From assembly GCF_018131225.1 (NCBI RefSeq), contig NZ_JAFCMM010000007.1, forward strand, positions 236,068 through 300,067: a stretch of DNA of 64,000 nucleotides. Reading direction: 5' to 3'. Both the position numbers and the translations under genes were made by a program. This stretch comes from Bradyrhizobium sp. U87765 SZCCT0048 (GTDB taxonomy: Bacteria > Pseudomonadota > Alphaproteobacteria > Rhizobiales > Xanthobacteraceae). Position 1 is the stretch's first letter. Every line of letters starts with the position of its first letter. Under the pieces are notes generated by a model that had not been told where the DNA came from, ran no database searches, and saw nothing but the letters and a program-made list of their open reading frames with translations. Below are positions 15,209 to 23,363 of the stretch, piece after piece.

Positions 15209-16549
15209 TCAGGGATCGGCCGGGCGGCCGGGACGATCCGCCGGCCGGTCGAGCGCGCCGATCCAGATGTCCTCGTCATGCGCCAGCGACGGTCCGTCCT
15301 GACGATGACAGGCCGCAATCCGTGCCTGCAGGTATTCGCGCTCCATCGGATTGCGCGCCAGCGACGCGGCCTTGCGGTGGTGCTCGCGCGCCTCCGCGTC
15401 ATGGCCGCACCGGCGTTCGAGTTCGCCGAGCGCCGCCCAATAGAACGGATAGGACGCCATTCGATCGCGCTGCGCGATGGCGCTGATTTCCTCCAGGCCG
15501 CGCGCCGCGCCCTCATGCTCGGCGATCGCAATCGCCCGGTTCAGCGCGACGACTGCCGACGGCTTGATGACGAGCAGCGCGTCGTAGAGCGCAATGATGT
15601 CCTTCCAGTTGGTGTCTTCGGCCCGCGGCGCCAGCACATGGAAGGAGGCGATCGCCGCCTCGAGATGATATTCGGACGTCTCCAGGCCACGGGCGGACAG
15701 TTCGAGCAGCATCATGCCTTCCCGGATCAGCTCCGCGTCCCAGCGCGACCGGTCCTGATCGGCGAGTGCGATCAGCCTGCCGGTTGCGTCGACGCGCGTC
15801 GGCAGGCGCGCGGCATGCAGGCACATCAGGGAGGACAGCGCGTAGCTCACCGGCGTGGCACCGCTGCCGTGCTGCAGCAGGATGGCGGTCAGGCGCATGG
15901 CCTCCCGGCACAGTTCTGCGCGAACGGCCGTCTGGGCGCAGGCGCCGTGATATCCTTCGTTGAACAGAAGGTAGAGGGCGCGGTGAACCGCCGGCAGGCG
16001 GTCCGCGAAATCGGCAGGCGCTGCCGTATCGAACAGCTTCCTGGAGCCTCGCAGCACGTGTTTGGCCCGTGCGATCCGCTTCTCGACCGCCGAGCGTCCT
16101 TCGACGAATGCGCCGGCGATTTCCTCCACGGTGAAACCGCACAGGATATTCAGAATCAGGGCGACCTGGGCCTGCTGCGACAGCCGCGGGTGGCAGCAGG
16201 AAAACATCATCCGCAGCTGGCTGTCCTGGATGGCATCGGCGGCGAAGAATTCGTTGACGACGGGAGCAACCGTCCACTCGCTTTCCAGCAGGCGGCCGAG
16301 TTCGGGGGCAAAGCGCTGGGCCGTTCGTTGTCGCCGCAGGACGTCCAGCGCGCAGTTCTTCGCTGTCGCAATCAGCCAGGCCCTTGGATCGTCGGGCATG
16401 CCCTTGGCGTTCCAGACATCCAGGGCGCGGCAGAAGGCGTCCTGGATGACGTCTTCCACCAAAGGCAGGTTATGGACGCCGAAGATGCGCACGAGCACCG
16501 CGCGCGTCGGCCCCGCTTCGCGCCGGAAAATCTCGTCGCTCGATCGCAT
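15209..16549 (-). CDS. ECF42-type RNA polymerase sigma factor with C-terminal TPR-like extension
   Basis: Sigma factor of 446 residues, far longer than a simple ECF sigma. Region 2 (VEDVIQDAFCRALDVW then DDPRAWLIATAKNCALDVLRR) and region 4 (LCGFTVEEIAGAFVEGRSAVEKRIARAK) occupy the first 180 residues. The remaining 260 residues are helical and TPR-like (LLFNEGYHGA, LALADQDRSRWD-type repeats), as in ECF42. ATG 16549 lies 2 bases after the stop of the upstream YciI-like gene, the canonical ECF42 pair. There is no anti-sigma gene, and control in this group is thought to run through the C-terminal extension. Confidence 0.85.
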   Translation of the reverse strand: MRSSDEIFRREAGPTRAVLVRIFGVHNLPLVEDVIQDAFCRALDVWNAKGMPDDPRAWLIATAKNCALDVLRRQRTAQRFAPELGRLLESEWTVAPVVNEFFAADAIQDSQLRMMFSCCHPRLSQQAQVALILNILCGFTVEEIAGAFVEGRSAVEKRIARAKHVLRGSRKLFDTAAPADFADRLPAVHRALYLLFNEGYHGACAQTAVRAELCREAMRLTAILLQHGSGATPVSYALSSLMCLHAARLPTRVDATGRLIALADQDRSRWDAELIREGMMLLELSARGLETSEYHLEAAIASFHVLAPRAEDTNWKDIIALYDALLVIKPSAVVALNRAIAIAEHEGAARGLEEISAIAQRDRMASYPFYWAALGELERRCGHDAEAREHHRKAASLARNPMEREYLQARIAACHRQDGPSLAHDEDIWIGALDRPADRPGRPADP

Positions 16550-16551
16550 CT

Positions 16552-16890
16552 TCAGAGAATTCGCACCGGGCGGACCTCCACGGCGCCTCCCAACTCGAGA
16601 AGCGGGCACCCCGAGGCGACCTCGACAGCATGGGTCAGGTCGCGCGCCTCGATCACCGTATAGCCGTTGACGATATCCTTGGATTCGACATACGGGCCGT
16701 CGTGGATGCTCTTGTCCTTGCCTCTGATCACCTTGCCTGCCGGCTGGAGCGGCGCGCCCGGGTGCTTGATGAGTCCCTTCTCGCCGAGCTGTTTGAACCA
16801 CGCCAGCCATTTCTGCGAATAGACCTGCATCTGGTCTGGCGGCTGGTCGAAAACCGATGCGTTGCGGAACAGCAGGGTAAATTCGCTCAT
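16552..16890 (-). CDS. YciI/DGPF-domain protein, partner of ECF42
   Basis: Small cytosolic protein of 112 residues of the YCII-related (DGPF) family. It shows MSEFTLLFRN at the start and HDGPYVESKDIVNGYTVIEA, a DGPY variant of the family motif. GGAGGAG precedes ATG 16890. Genes of this family sit next to ECF42 sigma factors in many bacteria and are transcribed by them; the molecular function is unresolved. The promoter-like element at 16925-16951 lies 34 bases before this start codon. Confidence 0.85.
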   Translation of the reverse strand: MSEFTLLFRNASVFDQPPDQMQVYSQKWLAWFKQLGEKGLIKHPGAPLQPAGKVIRGKDKSIHDGPYVESKDIVNGYTVIEARDLTHAVEVASGCPLLELGGAVEVRPVRIL

Positions 16891-16924
16891 GGACTCTCCT
16901 CCCGGGTTGAACTTCAACCCCATA

Positions 16925-16951
16925 GACGTCCGGACGACGGCCCGCCGGACA
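16925..16951 (-). promoter_or_regulatory. Putative ECF42-dependent promoter (leftward)
   Basis: Read on the minus strand: TGTCCG at 16951-16946, 17 bases, then CGTC at 16928-16925. This resembles the reported ECF42 pattern (TGTCGA-like -35, CGTC-like -10). The last base of CGTC lies 34 bases before the YciI-like ATG. Confidence 0.55.
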
Positions 16952-17024
16952 TCTTTTTTCGCCGGGCGGACCTGTCCGGGGGCGATAGCGGGCAAAGTCG
17001 AGCGCCCCGATCCTACAAGAAAAA

Positions 17025-17051
17025 TGTCCGCCGGGGTCCATGTCATACGTC
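17025..17051 (+). promoter_or_regulatory. Putative ECF42-dependent promoter (rightward)
   Basis: TGTCCG at 17025-17030, 17 bases, CGTC at 17048-17051, then 34 bases to the TfoX-like ATG. Hexamer, spacer, tetramer and distance to the start codon all equal those of the leftward promoter. Confidence 0.55.
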
Positions 17052-17085
17052 GAGGGGGATCATAGCAGGAGCAGGGTTGGCGAAG

Positions 17086-17433
17086 ATGAACAAGCCGCAG
17101 AGTCCCGAAAGTCTGGCCGAACGAATCCGGTCGATCCTGCCGGTCGGGCATGCGTCCGAAAAACGGATGTTCGGCGGCATTACCTTCCTGGTGAACGGCA
17201 ACATGCTGTGTTGCGCCTTCGCGGAAGGCCTCATGCTCCGGGTCGGAAAAGACGCGGAGGCTGCTGCCCTGACCCGGCCCTTTGTCCGCCCCTTGAGCAA
17301 AACCCGGAAGATGGGGGGCTTTGTCTTCATCGCGCAGGCGGGGCTTGCCCGTCGCCCGGCGCTGTCGCGGTGGATCGGCCAGGCGCGCGCCTATGTGGAT
17401 CCGCTTCCGCCCAAGGCCGCGGGACACCGATGA
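17086..17433 (+). CDS. TfoX N-terminal domain-containing protein
   Basis: Protein of 115 residues with the TfoX/Sxy N-terminal domain: AERIRSILPVGHASEKRMFGG, ITFLVNGNMLCCAF and LMLRVGKDAE. The C-terminal TfoX domain is absent, as in many short alphaproteobacterial homologues that are not competence regulators. ATG 17086 is chosen over a long unsupported upstream frame because it begins right at the domain. It is divergent from the YciI-sigma pair and shares its promoter pattern, so it is probably a second target of the ECF42 sigma factor. Confidence 0.8.
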   Translation: MNKPQSPESLAERIRSILPVGHASEKRMFGGITFLVNGNMLCCAFAEGLMLRVGKDAEAAALTRPFVRPLSKTRKMGGFVFIAQAGLARRPALSRWIGQARAYVDPLPPKAAGHR

Positions 17434-17538
17434 ACTGCTGCGACGTTGTGTCAAAGGACGAAGCGCCAGGTCGCCCGGGCGACAGCCGTCGCGGCGCTCA
17501 AGGGACTGGCGGCACCGTCGGCGGCCGGCGCCAGGGCG

Positions 17539-18210
17539 TCAGCCCTTGGCGGCCGCAGCCTTCGCCCGTTCCTTGCGCAGCGGTGCCGTCTTGCCGGTCA
17601 GGCCGGCGCTCGCGAGCTGCACGATGCGCTCGATGATGTCGTCGACGTCGTCGAGGTCGCAGAGATCGCCGGACAGCTTGCGCAGCCGCTCGCTGTCGGT
17701 GGTGGTCTGGCGGATCATCGCCAGCGCGAAGTGCAGCCCCCAGTAGACGTCGACTTCCTCACGGTCAGGCAGGGCACGGCGCAGCGCATCGGCGAAGCGC
17801 CGCAGGTGAGTGATGTCGCGCTCGACGATCTTGCGGATCGGCGGCACGGTCTCGACCGCGGCCCTCGTCATGAAGCGCGCGGCGGCGGAGCGCTGGCGGT
17901 CCGCACCGAGGCACCAGCGGATGGGCGGGCCGGCGAGGGCGCGCAGGATCGCCTCGACGTCGGCGCGGCCATCGCCGGCAGCTTCCGCTTCCTTCAGCGC
18001 CGCGAAGCGCTCGCGGTTGAGCGCGGTCGCGCGGCTGAGGAACAATTCCGCCAGCAGTTCGTCCTTCGAACCGAAATGATAGTTGACCGCGGCGAGATTG
18101 ACGCCGGCGGCGGCGACAATGTCGCGCAGGCTGACCTCGCCGAAGCTGCGTTCGGCATAGAGCTGCTCGGCGGCGGTGAGAATGGCGGTCCTGGTTTCGT
18201 CGGTCGGCAT
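17539..18210 (-). CDS. TetR family transcriptional regulator
   Basis: Repressor of 223 residues. The N-terminal helix-turn-helix is clear: ILTAAEQLYAERSFGEVSLR then DIVAAAGVNLAAVNYHFGSKDELLAEL. The C-terminal ligand domain carries a basic Ala/Lys tail. ATG 18210 (MPTDETRTAIL) is chosen because the open upstream extension would run through the operator. It is divergent from the acyl-CoA dehydrogenase gene with a perfect palindrome between them, so it likely controls the 18.5-23.2 kb operon. Regulators of this kind next to acyl-CoA genes often sense acyl-CoA. Confidence 0.85.
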   Translation of the reverse strand: MPTDETRTAILTAAEQLYAERSFGEVSLRDIVAAAGVNLAAVNYHFGSKDELLAELFLSRATALNRERFAALKEAEAAGDGRADVEAILRALAGPPIRWCLGADRQRSAAARFMTRAAVETVPPIRKIVERDITHLRRFADALRRALPDREEVDVYWGLHFALAMIRQTTTDSERLRKLSGDLCDLDDVDDIIERIVQLASAGLTGKTAPLRKERAKAAAAKG

Positions 18211-18288
18211 CGGCGAGCCATGTTCTGCCGGCAGGGACGCGTTGCCGGGGGACGCTGCAGGTCGGCGATTGCATTTCAAACTTTTGTA

Positions 18289-18304
18289 TGAAACTATCGT
18301 TTCA
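18289..18304. promoter_or_regulatory. TetR operator candidate
   Basis: Perfect inverted repeat TGAAAC-TATC-GTTTCA in the AT-richer part of the gap between the TetR gene and the acyl-CoA dehydrogenase. A weaker TTTCA/TGAAA pair overlaps it at 18274-18293. Confidence 0.6.
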
Positions 18305-18458
18305 GAACGCGGGATGTCAATGCGGCCGTGCCGGACGACCTCTCGATGTTGAATCTGCTGGTTTTTCCGTTGCGCGGGATCAGAGGTCTTGCGGGCGGCG
18401 GACGGCAGGCAGACACTGCGACGAAACACGGCTCAAAACCAACAGCGAGGAACGCCAG

Positions 18459-19697
18459 ATGGACTTTTCAATGTCGGATCGCCAGCGCGAATGGCTCGAT
18501 CGCGTCACCACCTTCATGAACAAGCACGTCCGTCCCGCTGAGAAGATCTACAAGGAGCAGGACGCCGCCGGCGAGCGCTGGAAGGTCATCCCGGTCCTCG
18601 AGGAGCTGAAGAAGAAGGCGAAGGCCGAAGGCCTGTGGAACATGTTCATGCCGCCGTCGTCGCATGAAGATGACGAGTTCCGCGGCGCGGGCCTCAGCAA
18701 CCTCGAGTACGCGCTGCTCTCCGAGCAGATGGGCCATATCTATTGGGCCTCCGAGGTGTTCAACTGCTCCGCGCCGGATACCGGCAACATGGAAGTCCTG
18801 ATGCGCTACGGCTCCAAGGAGCAGAAGCGCCAGTGGCTGCGTCCGCTGATGGACGGCGAAATCCGCTCCGCCTTCCTGATGACCGAGCCGGCGGTCGCGT
18901 CCTCCGACGCCACCAATATCGAGACCCGTATCGAGCGCGACGGCGATCACTATGTCATCAACGGCCGCAAGTGGTGGTCGTCCGGCGTCGGCGATCCCCG
19001 CTGCAAGATCGCGATCCTGATGGGCAAGACCGACTTCAACGCGCCCAAGCATCAGCAGCAGTCGCAGATCCTGGTGCCGCTCGACAGCAAGGGCATCACG
19101 GTCGAGAAGATGCTGCCGGTGTTCGGCTTCGACGACGCGCCGCACGGCCACGCCCAGGTGCTGCTGGAGAACGTCCGCGTGCCGGTGTCGAACCTGCTGC
19201 TCGGCGAAGGCCGCGGCTTCGAGATCGCGCAGGGCCGTCTCGGCCCGGGCCGCATCCATCACTGCATGCGCACCATCGGCAAGGCCGAGGAGGCGTTGGA
19301 GAAAATGGTGCGCCGCCTGTCGTCGCGCACCGCCTTCGGCAAGAAGATCATCGAGCAGTCGGTGTGGGAGCAGCGCATCGGCGAGGCCCGCACCAACATC
19401 GAGATGACCCGCCTGTTGTGCCTCAAGGCGGCCGACATGATGGACAAGGTCGGCAACAAGACCGCCCAGCTCGAGATCGCGATGATCAAGGTCGCGGCGC
19501 CGAACATGGCGCTCAAGATCATCGACGACGCGATCCAGGCCTATGGCGGCGGCGGCGTTTCCGACGAGGCGGGCCTCGCCAAGGACTATGCAGGCATTCG
19601 CACACTGCGGCTTGCGGACGGCCCGGACGAGGTGCACAACCGTGCGATCGCCCGGCTCGAGATGCGCAAGTACGCCAACGAGCCGGCCAAGCACTAA
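18459..19697 (+). CDS. Acyl-CoA dehydrogenase family protein, ACAD10/11- or LvaC-like
   Basis: FAD-dependent enzyme of 412 residues starting MDFSMSDRQREWLDRV; ATG 18459 has GAGG 8 bases upstream. Family blocks visible are AFLMTEPAVASSDATN (FAD/substrate region), NGRKWWSSG, the C-terminal QAYGGGGVSDEAGLA and RTLRLADGPDEVHNRAIAR. The last block is typical of the ACAD10/ACAD11 branch. In Pseudomonas putida the LvaC member of this branch works with the kinase LvaA to turn 4-hydroxyacyl-CoA into 3-hydroxyacyl-CoA through a 4-phospho intermediate. The kinase-like partner follows 23 bases downstream, so the same chemistry is likely here. Confidence 0.85.
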   Translation: MDFSMSDRQREWLDRVTTFMNKHVRPAEKIYKEQDAAGERWKVIPVLEELKKKAKAEGLWNMFMPPSSHEDDEFRGAGLSNLEYALLSEQMGHIYWASEVFNCSAPDTGNMEVLMRYGSKEQKRQWLRPLMDGEIRSAFLMTEPAVASSDATNIETRIERDGDHYVINGRKWWSSGVGDPRCKIAILMGKTDFNAPKHQQQSQILVPLDSKGITVEKMLPVFGFDDAPHGHAQVLLENVRVPVSNLLLGEGRGFEIAQGRLGPGRIHHCMRTIGKAEEALEKMVRRLSSRTAFGKKIIEQSVWEQRIGEARTNIEMTRLLCLKAADMMDKVGNKTAQLEIAMIKVAAPNMALKIIDDAIQAYGGGGVSDEAGLAKDYAGIRTLRLADGPDEVHNRAIARLEMRKYANEPAKH

Positions 19698-19720
19698 CAG
19701 GCATCGAGCGGAGAGCCGGC

Positions 19721-20779
19721 ATGGGTCTTGGCGTGAGGGAAGACGCGGATTTTTCCGGCACCAAGCCGGTCGAGGAGCGCCATCGCATCGACGAGGCGAG
19801 CCTCGACCGCTGGATGGCCTCGCATGTCGAGGGCTACGCCGGGCCGCTGACGGTGTCGCAGTTCAAGGGCGGTCAGTCGAACCCGACCTACCGGCTCGAC
19901 ACGCCGGGAAGGGCCTACGTGCTGCGGCGCAAGCCGTTCGGCAAGCTGCTGCCGTCGGCGCATGCGGTGGATCGCGAGTTCCGCGTCATCGATGCGCTCT
20001 ATCGCCAGGGCTTTCCGGTGGCGCGCGCCTATGCGCTGTGCATGGACGACGCCGTGATCGGCTCGGCCTTCTACATCATGTCGATGGAAGAGGGCCGGGT
20101 CTTCTGGAACCCGACCTTGCCGAACCTGTCGCCGGCCGAACGCCGCGCGGTGTTCACCAGCAAGGTCGAGACGCTGGCCCAGCTCCACCAGTACGATCCG
20201 CAGGCCATCGGCCTCGGTGACTTCGGCAAGCCGGGCAACTATTTCGCCCGGCAGGTCGAACGCTGGACCAAGCAGTACCGGGCGTCGGAGACCGACGTCA
20301 TCCCGGAAATGGACCGCCTGATCGAGTGGCTGCCGCGCACCGTGCCGCAGCAGGATCGGGTGTCGGTGGTGCATGGCGACTATCGCCTCGACAACATGAT
20401 CTTCCACGCCACCGAGCCGAAGGTGAAGGCGGTGCTGGACTGGGAGCTGTCGACGCTCGGCGATCCGCTCGCCGACTTCACCTATCTGCTGATGCAGTGG
20501 GTGATGCCGGGCCTCGAAGGCGCCGACTTCAAGGCCCTCAACATTCCGACCATGGAGGAAGCCGAGGCGATCTACTGCAAGGCCACGGGCCGCAGCAGCA
20601 TCCCCGACCTCAACTGGTATTTCGCCTACAACCTGTTCCGCCTCGCGGGCATCGTGCAGGGCATCGCCGCGCGCATCCGCGACGGCACCGCCGCCAACGC
20701 ACGGGCGGCGGAGTCGGCGGCGCGCCGCATTCCGCTGGCGCAGGCGTCGTGGGCGTTCGCCCGGAAGGCTGGCGCCTGA
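19721..20779 (+). CDS. Phosphotransferase family protein, LvaA/ACAD10-kinase-like
   Basis: Protein of 352 residues with the aminoglycoside-phosphotransferase/choline-kinase fold. It has the nucleotide-binding FKGGQSNPTYRLDT and YVLRRKPFG, the catalytic loop VVHGDYRLDNMIF (HGD...N) and the metal-binding VLDWELSTLGDP. ATG 19721 is chosen because GGAGA precedes it and the frame upstream lies inside the dehydrogenase gene. In animals this domain is fused to the acyl-CoA dehydrogenase (ACAD10/11); here they are adjacent separate genes. Expected role: phosphorylation of the 4-hydroxyl of a 4-hydroxyacyl-CoA. Confidence 0.85.
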   Translation: MGLGVREDADFSGTKPVEERHRIDEASLDRWMASHVEGYAGPLTVSQFKGGQSNPTYRLDTPGRAYVLRRKPFGKLLPSAHAVDREFRVIDALYRQGFPVARAYALCMDDAVIGSAFYIMSMEEGRVFWNPTLPNLSPAERRAVFTSKVETLAQLHQYDPQAIGLGDFGKPGNYFARQVERWTKQYRASETDVIPEMDRLIEWLPRTVPQQDRVSVVHGDYRLDNMIFHATEPKVKAVLDWELSTLGDPLADFTYLLMQWVMPGLEGADFKALNIPTMEEAEAIYCKATGRSSIPDLNWYFAYNLFRLAGIVQGIAARIRDGTAANARAAESAARRIPLAQASWAFARKAGA

Positions 20780-20889
20780 TTTCATCGCGTGCGTCCTGTC
20801 CGGCGTTTGCCGGGCATGCCAGCGCCCTGCGGCCCCTGGCGCGTCTCCGCGTCGGGTTTTCGATCGACGAGAAACCAAGGAAACGCATC

Positions 20890-21675
20890 ATGGGTCGCCT
20901 CGAGGGTAAGTCCATCGTGATCACCGGCGCGGGCAGCGGCATCGGCCGCGCGGCGTCGCTGTTGTTTTGCAAGGAGGGTGCGCGGCTCATCGCCGTGGAC
21001 CGCAGTGAGGGTGTCAAGGACACGGTCGAACTGGTTCGCAAGGCTGGCGGCACCGCAGAAGCGGTGCAGGCCGATGCCGGTTCGGAAACAGATGTCCAGG
21101 CCTTCATCGCCAAGGCCATCGCGACCTATGGCAAGCTCGACGGCATCTGGGCCAATGCCGGCATCAGCGGCGGCCTCGTGCCGCTCGCCGACCAGACGCC
21201 CGAGCACTGGCAGGAGATCCTGCGGATCAACCTGATCGGCCCGTTCCTGGCGGTGAAGCATTCCATTCCCCATCTCACGACGCAGGGCCACGGCGCGATC
21301 GTCTGCACCGCGTCGGTGGCCGGCCTCAAGTCCGGCGCCAGCGGTCATCCCTATGCCGCCAGCAAGGCCGGCGTCATCAGCCTGGTGCAGACCACGGCCT
21401 ATTCCCTGTCGGGCACCAACGTGCGCATCAACGCGGTGTGCCCGGGCCTGATCGAGACCGGCATGACCAAGCCGATCTTCGACAATGCCAAGGAGCGCGG
21501 CACCGAAGGCAAGATCGGCCAGCTCAACCCGCTCAAGCGCGCCGGCCAGCCGCATGAACTGGCGGCGATGGGCCTGTTCCTGATCAGCGACGAAGCGTCC
21601 TACGTCAACGGCCAGGCGTTCCCGGTCGATGGCGGTCTCACCGCGTCGATGCCCTACACCGGCAAGCCGATCTGA
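20890..21675 (+). CDS. SDR family oxidoreductase
   Basis: Short-chain dehydrogenase/reductase of 261 residues. Cofactor motif TGAGSGIG near residue 12, NAG motif in WANAGISGG, catalytic Ser in CTASVAG and YxxxK in YAASKAG. The acidic residue after the second strand (AVDRSE) suggests NAD(H) rather than NADP(H). It lies 110 bases after the phosphotransferase and 11 bases before the phosphatase gene. In the levulinate-type pathway an SDR-like enzyme oxidises or reduces the acyl chain, and this is one of two candidates. Confidence 0.85.
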   Translation: MGRLEGKSIVITGAGSGIGRAASLLFCKEGARLIAVDRSEGVKDTVELVRKAGGTAEAVQADAGSETDVQAFIAKAIATYGKLDGIWANAGISGGLVPLADQTPEHWQEILRINLIGPFLAVKHSIPHLTTQGHGAIVCTASVAGLKSGASGHPYAASKAGVISLVQTTAYSLSGTNVRINAVCPGLIETGMTKPIFDNAKERGTEGKIGQLNPLKRAGQPHELAAMGLFLISDEASYVNGQAFPVDGGLTASMPYTGKPI

Positions 21676-21686
21676 GCAGGGCGACC

Positions 21687-22430
21687 ATGTCCGCTTCGCT
21701 CCCGCGCACCACCGGCGGCATCCCGCCGAAGCCCGACGGTTTGTCGCTGACCCGCTGGTGGTGGGTGCGCCACGCGCCGGTGCGCGAGGACGAGGGCCTG
21801 ATCTACGGCCAGAAGGACCTCAACTGCGACTGCAGCGACACCGTGGTGTTCAATGCGGTGGCGCGCATCCTGCCGCGGGACGCAGTGTGGTACGCCAGCA
21901 ACCTCAAGCGCACCCATCAGACCGCGGCGGCGATCTGGGCCGCGGGCTTTCCCGCGCCCGCAACCATGGCGCATGAGCCCGCCTTCGCCGAGCAGGATCT
22001 CGGCGAATGGCAGGGCCGCAACCGCGCGGCGTTCTTTGCCAGCCGCCCGGCGGCGATCGCCAGCTACTGGTTCGCGCCGGCGGAGGAGCGGGCGCCCGGC
22101 GGCGAGAGCTTCGCCGACCTGTCCGCACGGGTGTGTGCGGCGATCGATCGCCTCAATGTCACCCATCGCGGCCGCGACATTGTGGTGTCGTCCCATGGCG
22201 GGCCGATCAAGGCGGCCATTGCCCATGCCCTCGGCCTGCCGGCCAGCGGCGGCTTTGCGTTTACCATCGACAACTGCTCGGTGACGCGGCTCGATCATCT
22301 GCATGGCGCCGATCACTCCGGCTGGCGCGTGCCGATGATCAACCAGCAGCCGTGGATCGCCGATCCATCCCATGCCGCCATGCATCAGCCGGCGGGCCCC
22401 GAGGCGGCTTCGCCCGGCAAGATCGGCTAG
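21687..22430 (+). CDS. Histidine phosphatase family protein
   Basis: Phosphoglycerate-mutase-like phosphatase of 247 residues. The catalytic His sits in WWWVRHAPVRED (RHA rather than RHG), Arg in SNLKRTHQTA, Glu in AEQDLGEWQG and the second His in VVSSHGGPIKA. No signal peptide. Its tight position between two SDRs in an operon that also encodes a phosphotransferase is unusual: it could hydrolyse a stalled phospho-acyl-CoA or another phospho-intermediate. That idea is inference; homologues can be general small-molecule phosphatases. Confidence 0.8.
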   Translation: MSASLPRTTGGIPPKPDGLSLTRWWWVRHAPVREDEGLIYGQKDLNCDCSDTVVFNAVARILPRDAVWYASNLKRTHQTAAAIWAAGFPAPATMAHEPAFAEQDLGEWQGRNRAAFFASRPAAIASYWFAPAEERAPGGESFADLSARVCAAIDRLNVTHRGRDIVVSSHGGPIKAAIAHALGLPASGGFAFTIDNCSVTRLDHLHGADHSGWRVPMINQQPWIADPSHAAMHQPAGPEAASPGKIG

Positions 22431-22465
22431 CACGCCGCCATCGACAGGAAAAAAGGGAGAGAACC

Positions 22466-23233
22466 ATGACGCTGTTCGACATGACCGGAAAAGTAGCCGT
22501 GATCACCGGCTCGACCCGCGGCATCGGCCGCGCCATCGCCGAGCGCATGGTGGAGCACGGCGCGCAGGTCGTGATCTCGTCGCGCAAGCAGGACGTTTGC
22601 GACGCGGTCGCCAAGGAGATCAACGACCGCTTCGGCAAGGGCAAGGCCATTGCCATCGCCGCCAACATCTCCAGCAAGGAGAACCTGCAAAACCTCATCG
22701 ACGAGACCAACCGCGCCTTCGGCAAGATCGACGTGCTGGTGTGCAACGCCGCGTCGAACCCGTACTACGGTCCGCTGGCCGGCATCTCCGACGATCAGTT
22801 CCGCAAGATTCTCGACAACAACATCGTGTCGAACAACTGGCTGATCAGCATGGTCGTGCCGCAGATGATCGCGCGCAAGGACGGCTCCATCGTCATCGTG
22901 TCGTCGATCGGCGGCCTCAAGGGCTCGACCATCCTCGGCGCCTATGCCATCTCCAAGGCGGCCGACATGCAACTCGCGCGCAACCTCGCCTGCGAGTACG
23001 GCCCGCACAACGTGCGGGTGAACTGCATCGCGCCGGGCCTGATCAAGACCGATTTCGCCAAGGCGCTGTGGGACAATCCGGACAACCTCAAGGCCTCGAC
23101 AGCACGTTCACCGCTGCTGCGCATCGGCATTCCCGACGAAATCGCCGGCGCCGCGGTGTTCCTCGGCTCCGCCGCCGGCAATTTCATGACCGGCCAGACC
23201 ATGGTCATCGACGGCGGCGCGACCATCAGTTGA
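22466..23233 (+). CDS. SDR family oxidoreductase
   Basis: Second short-chain dehydrogenase of the operon, 255 residues. ATG 22466 follows AAGGGAGAG. Motifs: TGSTRGIG, VCNAASNPYYGP (NAA variant of NAG), SSIGG with the catalytic Ser, and GAYAISKAA with YxxxK. SSRKQD after the second strand suggests NADP(H). It resembles the peroxisomal DHRS4/LvaD-type group more than the preceding SDR, and is the last gene of the TetR-controlled unit. Confidence 0.85.
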   Translation: MTLFDMTGKVAVITGSTRGIGRAIAERMVEHGAQVVISSRKQDVCDAVAKEINDRFGKGKAIAIAANISSKENLQNLIDETNRAFGKIDVLVCNAASNPYYGPLAGISDDQFRKILDNNIVSNNWLISMVVPQMIARKDGSIVIVSSIGGLKGSTILGAYAISKAADMQLARNLACEYGPHNVRVNCIAPGLIKTDFAKALWDNPDNLKASTARSPLLRIGIPDEIAGAAVFLGSAAGNFMTGQTMVIDGGATIS

Positions 23234-23363
23234 TCGCGCGGTTGCGGCCCCGCGCTGCGGTGCTTTGAACCTTCCTGCGACGCGCTCCGACAACCGGACG
23301 TGTGCGGATCGTGCCCGGCCACCGGCCGGGCGAACGGTCCCGCGCCTGCGCGCGGAGGAAGGT

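Noticed and set aside
16550..17041. N-terminal extension of the ECF42 sigma frame through the YciI gene
   Set aside because: The extension is an alternate frame of the YciI-like gene; the sigma fold starts at ATG 16549, two bases after the YciI stop.
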